19,965 nt of DNA from an uncultured Gammaproteobacteria bacterium. GTDB taxonomy: Bacteria > Pseudomonadota > Gammaproteobacteria > Xanthomonadales > Xanthomonadaceae. Position numbers and translations under genes: made by a program. Where the stretch lies: contig CAMPGW010000055.1 in assembly GCA_946885735.1 (NCBI GenBank), positions 1-19,965 of the forward strand, written 5' to 3'. Under the pieces are notes generated by a model, which was not told the origin of the DNA, searched no databases, and saw only the letters and a list, made by a program, of their open reading frames with translations. This document shows, in pieces, positions 13,488-19,965 of the stretch (its first letter is position 1; each line of letters begins with the position of its first letter).

Positions 13488-15621
13488 CCTGCACTCCCGG
13501 CACGGTGTCCAGGCGCGCGAGCAACTGGCTGAGCTGGCTGAAGTCGTGCACGCGCACGCGCAGGCGGATGTCGGCCATGCCGTGCGCTTCGTCCACGTGC
13601 GAGCCGATCTCCAGGATGCCGGCGTCGGATTGCGCGATCACATTGGTCAGGTCCTTGAGCAGGGACTTGCGATCGAAGGCGCGGATCTGGATGCTGGCCT
13701 CGTAGCGCGTCGCCGCGCGTTGGCCCCAGTTCACCGGCAAGGCGCGCTCCGGTTGCGCGGCGAGCAGGCGCTGCACGGCCGAGCAGTTGCTGCGGTGGAT
13801 GCTGACCCCGCGGCCGCGCGTGAGGTAACCGACGATACCGTCGCCCGGCAGCGGCTGGCAGCAGCGCGCCAGGTGCGAGAGCAGGTTGCCGACGCCTTCC
13901 ACCGTCACCTGGCTGCCACGCGCGTCGGTCTTCTCGCGCGCCAGCGAGCGCGGCAGCGGCTCGGCGCGCGGCGGTGCGGGCACCTGCGCCTGGGCGTGGT
14001 CGTGCAACGCGCGGCTGACCTGGCTGGGCCCGATGTCGCCGAGCGCCAGCGCGACCTGCAGTTCTTCGACGTTTTCCAGGTGGAACTTCTCGAACACCGG
14101 CGCCAGGTCGGCCTGCAGCATTGCGACGCGGCGCAGCTCCTTCTCCAGCAGCTCGCGTCCGGCCTGCACGTTGCGCGCGCGGTCCAGGCGATGGAACCAG
14201 GCCCGCACCTTGTCGCGCGCGCGGCCGCTGACGAGGAAGCCGTTGGAGGCCAACAGCCAGTCGCGACGCGGTTCGCCGGTCTTGCTGGTGAGGATCTCGA
14301 CGCGGTCGCCGCTGGCCGGCTTGAAATCCAGCGGCACGATGCGCCCGTTGACCTTGGCGCCGCGGCAGCGGTGCCCGACCTCGGTATGCACGTGATAGGC
14401 GAAATCGAGCACGGTGCCGCCCTGCGGCAGGTCCACCACCTCGCCCCTCGGCGTCAGCAGGTAGATGCGGTCCTCCACCAGCGCGGTGCTGAAGCCCGAC
14501 AGCAGCGTGCTGTCGTCCTCGCCCTCGCGCTGCTCGAGCAGCTGGCGCATCCAGGCCACCTTGCGCTCGAAGCTGGCCTCGCCCTTGCCGCCTTCCTTGT
14601 AGCGCCAGTGCGCCGCCACGCCCAGTTCGGCGTGCTCGTGCATGGCGTGCGTGCGGATCTGCACCTCCAGCGTGCGGCCCTCCGGCCCGATCACCGCCGT
14701 ATGCAGCGACCGGTAGTCGTTGCCCTTGGGCTTGGCGATGTAATCGTCGAACTCGCTGGCGATCGGCGTCCACAAGTGATGGACGATGCCGAGTGCGGCA
14801 TAGCAGTCGGCGACGTCGTCCACCAGCACGCGCACCGCGCGGATGTCGTAGAGCTCGCTGAAGTCCAGGCCCTTGCGCTGCATCTTCTTCCAGATGCTGA
14901 AGATGTGCTTGGGCCGGCCGGCGACCTCGGCGGCGACGCCGGCCTCGGCCAGCGCGGCGCGCAGGCGCTGCTTGGCGTCCTCGATGAAGCGCTCGCGGCC
15001 GCCGCGCTTTTCGTCCAGCAACCGCGCGATGCGCTGGTAGGTGTCCGGCTGCAGGTAGCGGAAGGCCAGGTCCTCGAGTTCCCACTTGAGTTGCCAGATG
15101 CCGAGCCGGTTCGCCAGCGGCGCATGGATGTCGGCGGTCAGGCGGGCCAGCGCGCGACGTTCGGCCTCCGGCAGCGCGCCCGCGCCACGCAGGCGCACCA
15201 GCTGCACCGACAGCAGGATCGGCACCACGCGCAGGTCGCGGATGATCGCCAGCAGCAAGCGTCGCAGTCCTTCGGCATTGCCACTGGCCTCGCGCTGCGC
15301 GTGCAGGCTCCAGACCTGCTCGGCGGCCTGCAGGCCGTCCAGCAGCGCGCGCAGTCCGGCCGAGGCCGCGCCCTCGATGGCTGGCGCGATGGCCTGCCGC
15401 AGCTCCGGCGTGAGATGCAGGATCGCCGCCAGTTGCACGTCGGCATCGGCGCGCAGCTGCTCCAGCGCCTCGAGCACCGGCGCGGCGAGCGGCGACAAGG
15501 GACCCTCGAAGGCGCGCAGGCCTGGTCGCAGCGCCGCCATCGGTCCGGCCTCGGGCTGGCGCTCGAGCCAGGCGCGCAAGCTCGGATCGGTGGGCACGGC
15601 AGGGGCCTCGGCGGCGATCAT
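13468..15621 (-). CDS. relA: RelA, (p)ppGpp synthetase of the stringent response
   Basis: The product is 717 residues long. An N-terminal pseudo-hydrolase domain (about 30-150) lacks the His-Asp pair of active ppGpp hydrolases. The synthetase domain (about 165-345) has GRPKHIFSIWKKMQRKG, YDIRAVRVLV and the EFDD motif at 290-293. EFDD is the monofunctional RelA signature; bifunctional SpoT/Rel enzymes have RFKD. A TGS domain (about 384-446), a helical region, a Cys-containing zinc-finger/RIS segment (ARCCQPLPGDGIVGY, about 585-600) and a C-terminal ACT domain (about 643-715) follow. RelA binds stalled ribosomes carrying uncharged tRNA and makes (p)ppGpp. ATG at 15621 is preferred; an in-frame GTG at 15645 is possible. 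The gap to hrpA is 34 bases with a GATAAC element, so co-transcription or a weak own promoter are both possible. Confidence 0.95.
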   Translation of the reverse strand: MIAAEAPAVPTDPSLRAWLERQPEAGPMAALRPGLRAFEGPLSPLAAPVLEALEQLRADADVQLAAILHLTPELRQAIAPAIEGAASAGLRALLDGLQAAEQVWSLHAQREASGNAEGLRRLLLAIIRDLRVVPILLSVQLVRLRGAGALPEAERRALARLTADIHAPLANRLGIWQLKWELEDLAFRYLQPDTYQRIARLLDEKRGGRERFIEDAKQRLRAALAEAGVAAEVAGRPKHIFSIWKKMQRKGLDFSELYDIRAVRVLVDDVADCYAALGIVHHLWTPIASEFDDYIAKPKGNDYRSLHTAVIGPEGRTLEVQIRTHAMHEHAELGVAAHWRYKEGGKGEASFERKVAWMRQLLEQREGEDDSTLLSGFSTALVEDRIYLLTPRGEVVDLPQGGTVLDFAYHVHTEVGHRCRGAKVNGRIVPLDFKPASGDRVEILTSKTGEPRRDWLLASNGFLVSGRARDKVRAWFHRLDRARNVQAGRELLEKELRRVAMLQADLAPVFEKFHLENVEELQVALALGDIGPSQVSRALHDHAQAQVPAPPRAEPLPRSLAREKTDARGSQVTVEGVGNLLSHLARCCQPLPGDGIVGYLTRGRGVSIHRSNCSAVQRLLAAQPERALPVNWGQRAATRYEASIQIRAFDRKSLLKDLTNVIAQSDAGILEIGSHVDEAHGMADIRLRVRVHDFSQLSQLLARLDTVPGVQDARRLG

Positions 15622-15655
15622 CGGCGTTCCAGGGGCGAAGCCCACGTTATCCGCA

Positions 15656-18600
15656 TCAGGCCAGTTGCTGCAATTGCCGCGCCAGCCGCTTGTGGGAGAC
15701 CGGCCGGCGCGTGCCGAGTTCCTGCGCGAAGGTCTGCACGCGCAATTCCTCCAGGTCGTGGCGGAAGGCTTCCCAGGCCGGCGGCAACGGGCCGCGGGCG
15801 CGCGCCGCCTCCACGGCCTCGGCGTAGGGACGCAACTCCAGCAGGCGCGCCTGGTCGCGGACCGGATCGGCCAGCGCACGTTCGGCGCGCAACTCGAGCG
15901 CGCGCAGGTAGCGCGGCAGGTCTGCCAGCAGGCCCGGCGGCGTCTCGCGCAGGAAGCCCGGGCGCACCAACGCGCGCAGGTGCGCGCGGATGTCGTCGAG
16001 GTTGCCGCTGGCCCAGCCCAGCAGCGGAGCGTCGAGCCGGGCCTTCACCGCGGCGTAGGCCGCCAGGATCGCCTCCGCCAGCGCGAGCCCCTGCATGGCG
16101 CGCTCGAATAGCCCGCGGGCGGTGGCGTCCAGCCGCGCCTGGTAGGCGCCGGCATCGCGGATCGCGTCCAGGCCGTCGGCCAGCAGCGAGGCCAATGCCG
16201 CGTCCACCAGGTCGCCGCGCAGGCGTTCGGAGGATTCGATCGCCGCGTACAGCAGGCCGAGCTTGGGCGAGACCGGCAGCTGCTTGCGCGCCTGCTTGAT
16301 CTTGTCCTGCAAGGCGCGCTGCATCAGTGCGCGCACGCCGGCCGCGTGCGCCTCGCGCGCCTGCTGCGGATCGGCGAACACGTCCAGGTCCACGCGGTCC
16401 TCGCGCGCCACCAGCGCCGGATAGGCCGGGATGCCGCCGGCGCCGGTGACCTGCACCGGCACCGGTTCCTCGGGAAATCCCTGCAGGCCCTGTCGTGCCA
16501 GCTTCTCGCCAGCGCGCTCGGCGAAGGCGCGCTCGGCGCGCGAGCCGAAGCGCGCACGCAGCTCCGCCAGGTCGCGCGACATCGCCAGCAGCCGGCCATC
16601 GCGCTCGGCCAGCCTGAGGTTCATGCGCAGGTGCGGCTCGACCGCGGACTCGTCGAAATCGGTCGGCTGCACCGGCGCGCCCGTCGCCTTCGACAGGAAG
16701 CGCGCCAGCGTGCCGACCAGCGCATCGGCCTCCGGTTTCGGGTGGGCCTCGAAGAAGGCACGGGCGAAGTCCGGCGCCGGCACGTAATTGCGGCGCAGCG
16801 CCTTCGGCAGCGAACGGATCAGCGCGGCGGCCTTCTCCTCAACCAGGCCGGGCACCAGCCAACCCAGGCGCACCGGATCGAGCGCGTTCAACAGGTGGAT
16901 CGGCACGTCGAGCGTCACGCCATCGTCCTCGGAGCCCGGCTCGAAGCGGTAGTGCAGCGCCAGACGCGCGTCGCCGAGCGCGAAATATTTCGGGAAACGG
17001 TCGGCGGCGCTGCCCTCGCCCGGCAGCAGGTCGGCCAGCGACCACTCCAGCGCGCGCTTGTTCTCCGGCGGAAGTTTTCCGTACCAGCTGTCGAGGCCCT
17101 GCGCGCTGTTGAGCTCCGGCGGCAGCCGGTCCAGGTACCAGCGCGCCTGCCAGTCCTCGTCGGCGACCAGGCCGGCGCGGCGCTTCTTGGCCTCTTCCTC
17201 GCGCGCTTTCTCCAGCGTGGCGAGGTTGCGCGCCAGGAAGGCGGCGCGGGTGTTGATCTCGCCGGGGATCAACGCCTGCCGCACGAAGATGTCGCGCGAC
17301 TCGTCCGGATACAGGCCGCCGTAATGCACCGGGCGCTTGGGCGCCAGCACCAGGCCGAACAGGCTGATCTGCTCACTGCCCAGGACGCGGCCCTGCGCGC
17401 GCGACCAGTGCGGGTCGAAGTGCCGGCGCGAGAGCAGGTGCGGCAGTTCGGCGATCACCCAGTCCGGCTCGATGCGCGCGCCCATCAGGCCCCAGACACG
17501 CTGGGTGTCGATCATCGAGGCCACCAGCAGCCAAGCCGGCGGCTGTCGCGCCAGCGAAGAGCCCGGGAACAACTGGAAACGACGCTGCCGCGGCGCCTCG
17601 TACTGCCCCTTCTCGACCTTGTGGCCGATCTGCGTCGGCAGGCCCGCGATCAGCGCACGGTGCAGGCTGGCGTAGTCGGTGGCGGCTTCGGCCTGCTGCC
17701 AGCCCAGTTCCTCGCAGACCAGCAGCAGCTGGCGGTGCAGCTCGCGCCACTCGCGCATGCGCAGGAAGCCGAGGAAGTTCTTCTCGCACCAGCCGCGCAG
17801 CTTCGACTGCGTCAGGTCCTCGTGGGCGGCCCGGTAGGCATCCCACAGCTTCAGCACGCCGGCGAATTCGGAGGCCGGGTCGGCGAAGGCCGCGTGCGCG
17901 TTGTCGGCGGCCGCGCGCGCGTCGGCGGGGCGTTCGCGCGGGTCCTGGATGCCGAGGAAGGCGGCGATCACCAGCACCTCGCGCAGGCAACCCAGCGACT
18001 GCGCTGCCACCAGCATGCGCGCCAGCTTCACGTCCACCGGCAGGCGCGACATCTGCCGGCCGATGGCGGTGAGCTTGCGATCCTTGTCCACCGCGCCGAG
18101 TTCGCCGAGCTGTTGCCAGCCATCGGCAATCGCGCGCGGATCCGGCGCGTCGATGAAGGGGAAATCCTCGACCTTGCCTAGGCCCAGCGAGAGCATCCGC
18201 AGGATCACCCCGCCGAGCGATGCACGCAGGATTTCCGGATCGGTGTAGCGCGGTCGCGACAGGTAGTCGGGCTCGGAATACAGGCGATAGCACACGCCGG
18301 CGGCGACGCGGCCGCAACGGCCCTTGCGCTGGTCGGCGCTGGCCTGCGAGATCGGTTCGATGTGCAGCCGGTCGAGCTTGAGCCGCGGCGAATAACGCTT
18401 CACCCGCGCCGCGCCGGGGTCCACCACGTAGCGGATGCGCGGCACCGTCAACGAAGTTTCCGCAACGTTCGTGGCGAGCACGATGCGCCGCTGCGGCCCG
18501 GGCTGGAACACGCGGTCCTGGTCGCGCGCCGACAGCCGTGCGTACAGGGCCAGCACTTCGGTGGAGCGGTACTTGCGCTCGGCCAGCGCGAGGTGGGCGT

Positions 18601-19510
18601 CGCGGATCTCGCGCTCGCCGGGTAGGAAGACCAGCACGTCGCCGCGAGGATCCTCACGGGTGATCTCGTCCACCGCGGCGACGATGGATTCGTTCATGCC
18701 GCGGTCCTGGCGCGACTCGCCCTCGCCGCCGTCTTCCTCTTCCGGCGGGCGGTAACGCACCTCCACCGGATAGCTGCGCCCCTCGACCGACAGCACCGGC
18801 GCATCGCCGAAATGCCGAGCGAAACGCTCGGTGTCGATCGTCGCCGAGGTGATCACCAGCTTCAGGTCGGGCCGCCGCCGCACCAGCCCGCGCAGGTAGC
18901 CGAGCAGGAAGTCGATGTTGAGGCTGCGCTCGTGCGCCTCGTCGATGATCAGGGTGTCGTAGCGCGACAGCCAGGGATCGGACTGGATCTCCGCCAGCAG
19001 GATGCCGTCGGTCATGAACTTGATGTAGCTGTCCTCGCCGACGTTCTCGGTGAAGCGCACCTGGTAGCCCACCGCTGCGCCCAGTGGAGTCTGCAGTTCC
19101 TCGGCTACCCGCCTGGCGACCGCCCGCGCGGCGATGCGCCGCGGCTGCGTGCAGCCGATCATCCCCGACAGCCCGCGACCGGCCGCCAGGCACAGCTTGG
19201 GCAGCTGCGTGGTCTTGCCCGAGCCGGTCTCGCCGGCGATCACCACCACCGGATGGCGACGGATGAGCTCGATGATGCGCTCGGCCTCGCGCGATACCGG
19301 CAGCTCGTCGTCGAAGCGCGGATCGGGCGCCTGCGCGCGCCGGCGCTCGCGCGCCTGCAGCGAAGCCGCGAGCGCCTGCGAGAATTGCGCCTGGAGCGCG
19401 GCATCCTCCGGCCGCTCGCGCAGCCGGGCCTGCAACCGGCGCAAGCGCCCCTGGTCCCGGCTCAGGGCCAGGCGCAGGTCGACTTTCGCGGGCAGCGGCT
19501 TCGAGTTCAC
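15656..19510 (-). CDS. hrpA: HrpA, DEAH-box ATP-dependent RNA helicase
   Basis: The 1284-residue product is close to the 1300 of E. coli HrpA. It has Walker A GETGSGKT at 93-100, TQPRRIAARAVARRVAEEL (motif Ia), DEAH at 190-193, SAT at 222-224, and the later motifs NVAETSLTVPRIRYVVD and QRKGRCGRVAAGVCYRL. HA2/OB-type regions and a long C-terminal region of the DUF3418 type follow. HrpA has been linked to mRNA processing and to resolving stalled ribosomes in E. coli. The start is GTG at 19510. An in-frame TAG three codons upstream excludes a longer protein, and no ribosome binding site is evident, so the start is tentative. The gene is divergent from dps across 53 bases and is followed by relA on the same strand. 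Confidence 0.95.
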   Translation of the reverse strand: MNSKPLPAKVDLRLALSRDQGRLRRLQARLRERPEDAALQAQFSQALAASLQARERRRAQAPDPRFDDELPVSREAERIIELIRRHPVVVIAGETGSGKTTQLPKLCLAAGRGLSGMIGCTQPRRIAARAVARRVAEELQTPLGAAVGYQVRFTENVGEDSYIKFMTDGILLAEIQSDPWLSRYDTLIIDEAHERSLNIDFLLGYLRGLVRRRPDLKLVITSATIDTERFARHFGDAPVLSVEGRSYPVEVRYRPPEEEDGGEGESRQDRGMNESIVAAVDEITREDPRGDVLVFLPGEREIRDAHLALAERKYRSTEVLALYARLSARDQDRVFQPGPQRRIVLATNVAETSLTVPRIRYVVDPGAARVKRYSPRLKLDRLHIEPISQASADQRKGRCGRVAAGVCYRLYSEPDYLSRPRYTDPEILRASLGGVILRMLSLGLGKVEDFPFIDAPDPRAIADGWQQLGELGAVDKDRKLTAIGRQMSRLPVDVKLARMLVAAQSLGCLREVLVIAAFLGIQDPRERPADARAAADNAHAAFADPASEFAGVLKLWDAYRAAHEDLTQSKLRGWCEKNFLGFLRMREWRELHRQLLLVCEELGWQQAEAATDYASLHRALIAGLPTQIGHKVEKGQYEAPRQRRFQLFPGSSLARQPPAWLLVASMIDTQRVWGLMGARIEPDWVIAELPHLLSRRHFDPHWSRAQGRVLGSEQISLFGLVLAPKRPVHYGGLYPDESRDIFVRQALIPGEINTRAAFLARNLATLEKAREEEAKKRRAGLVADEDWQARWYLDRLPPELNSAQGLDSWYGKLPPENKRALEWSLADLLPGEGSAADRFPKYFALGDARLALHYRFEPGSEDDGVTLDVPIHLLNALDPVRLGWLVPGLVEEKAAALIRSLPKALRRNYVPAPDFARAFFEAHPKPEADALVGTLARFLSKATGAPVQPTDFDESAVEPHLRMNLRLAERDGRLLAMSRDLAELRARFGSRAERAFAERAGEKLARQGLQGFPEEPVPVQVTGAGGIPAYPALVAREDRVDLDVFADPQQAREAHAAGVRALMQRALQDKIKQARKQLPVSPKLGLLYAAIESSERLRGDLVDAALASLLADGLDAIRDAGAYQARLDATARGLFERAMQGLALAEAILAAYAAVKARLDAPLLGWASGNLDDIRAHLRALVRPGFLRETPPGLLADLPRYLRALELRAERALADPVRDQARLLELRPYAEAVEAARARGPLPPAWEAFRHDLEELRVQTFAQELGTRRPVSHKRLARQLQQLA

Positions 19511-19563
19511 AATCGGCTAATCACGGTTCAGGCTCAATTGTCCCATCACCGAGGAGCAAAGGC
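19511..19563. promoter_or_regulatory. Short divergent region between hrpA and dps
   Basis: These 53 bases separate the starts of hrpA (minus) and dps (plus). The dps ribosome binding site GAGGAG lies at 19551-19556. I see only partial -10 matches (GCTAAT at 19516-19521 on plus; GATTAG on minus with GGGACA 16 bases upstream). No OxyR-like ATAG/CTAT tetrad is evident. Confidence 0.3.
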
Positions 19564-19965
19564 ATGGAGATCGATATCGGGATCGGCGCGGCCGATCGCA
19601 AGCAGATCGCCGACGGGCTCGCACGGCTGCTCGCCGACACCTACACCCTGTACCTGAAAACCCACAGCTTCCACTGGAACGTCACCGGGCCGATGTTCAA
19701 TTCGTTGCACGCGATGTTCATGACCCAGTACAACGAACTCTGGTTGGCGCTGGACGAGATCGCCGAGCGCATCCGCGCGCTGGGCGAGGTGGCGCCCGGC
19801 TCGGGCGCGCAGTTCGCCAAGCTCAGCTCCATCGATGAAGAGGCGGGCGTGCCGGACTGGAAGGGCATGGTCGCCCAGTTGGTCAGCGGCCACGAGGCCT
19901 GTGCGCGCACCGCCCGCGAGGTCTTCCAGGGCGCCGACGGCGCGGATGACCAGCCCACCGCGGAC
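19564..19965 (+). CDS. dps: Dps-family ferritin-like DNA-protection protein, 3' end beyond the window
   Basis: 134 codons are present and the frame is open at the window edge, so the gene is partial (Dps proteins are about 150-190 residues). The ferroxidase residues are intact: His37 in THSFHWNVTG, His49 in NSLHAMF, and Asp64 and Glu68 in LDEIAERIRALGE. These correspond to the inter-subunit iron site of Dps dodecamers, which oxidise Fe2+ with H2O2, store iron and protect DNA in stress or stationary phase. The N terminus is short, without a Lys-rich DNA-binding tail, so DNA binding is not assured. ATG at 19564 has GAGGAG seven bases upstream. It is divergent from hrpA. Confidence 0.95.
   Translation, partial: MEIDIGIGAADRKQIADGLARLLADTYTLYLKTHSFHWNVTGPMFNSLHAMFMTQYNELWLALDEIAERIRALGEVAPGSGAQFAKLSSIDEEAGVPDWKGMVAQLVSGHEACARTAREVFQGADGADDQPTAD

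Noticed and set aside
12949..16299. Very long plus-strand open frame opposite relA and the end of hrpA
   Set aside because: It has no recognisable domain, no sensible start context and a shadow-type composition; the opposite strand holds conserved RelA and HrpA motifs.
16346..18181. 611-codon plus-strand open frame inside hrpA
   Set aside because: It is the reverse shadow of conserved HrpA coding sequence, with low-complexity Arg/Gln/Leu composition.
19511..19563. OxyR site upstream of dps
   Set aside because: No spaced ATAG/CTAT elements can be found; the partial matches are no better than chance.
1..19965. CRISPR arrays, tRNA or rRNA genes, insertion sequences, prophage or toxin-antitoxin genes
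   Set aside because: No direct-repeat arrays, cloverleaf-like sequences, transposase or integrase motifs were seen, and the gaps between genes are too short to hide them.

Overview
The window is a chromosomal segment from a very GC-rich gammaproteobacterium, most probably of the order Lysobacterales (Xanthomonadales; a Lysobacter/Luteimonas/Arenimonas-like genome). The evidence is the rapZ-ptsH-mgtE order typical of xanthomonad nitrogen-PTS loci, a yoaA-tsaB pair, a small membrane protein resembling DUF6249 proteins of this group, and uniformly high GC. Nearly all of it is coding. No gap between genes exceeds 131 bases, and I see no rRNA, tRNA, insertion sequence, prophage or CRISPR.

Layout. 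(1) 1-2651, plus strand: the last codons of an upstream gene (probably hprK), then rapZ, ptsH (HPr) and, behind its own candidate promoter, the magnesium channel gene mgtE. The enzyme I gene that normally follows ptsH is not here, and HPr carries Gln at the normally invariant Arg17. (2) 2676-4112: an ECF sigma factor and an overlapping two-helix membrane protein (candidate anti-sigma) on the minus strand. They diverge from a three-helix membrane protein on the plus strand. The space between holds a perfect 9-bp inverted repeat whose arms lie in two mirror-image ECF-like promoters. (3) 4155-9728, minus strand: a tightly overlapping operon mrcB (PBP1b) - TPR lipoprotein (candidate LpoP-type activator) - yoaA helicase - tsaB. 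(4) 9795-12005, plus strand: a lone two-domain GT2-GT4 glycosyltransferase. (5) 12006-19510, minus strand: hrpA helicase - relA - a membrane-anchored helical-repeat protein. (6) 19564-end, plus strand: dps, cut by the window edge.

Most of this is core housekeeping: nitrogen PTS, Mg2+ uptake, peptidoglycan synthesis, iron-sulfur helicase repair, t6A tRNA modification, stringent response and stress protection of DNA. The parts most worth a second look are the PTS remnant with an altered HPr, the symmetric ECF promoter module, the PBP1b-linked lipoprotein, and several gene junctions with little or no room for conventional terminators. I found no convincing wholly new multi-gene defence or mobile system.
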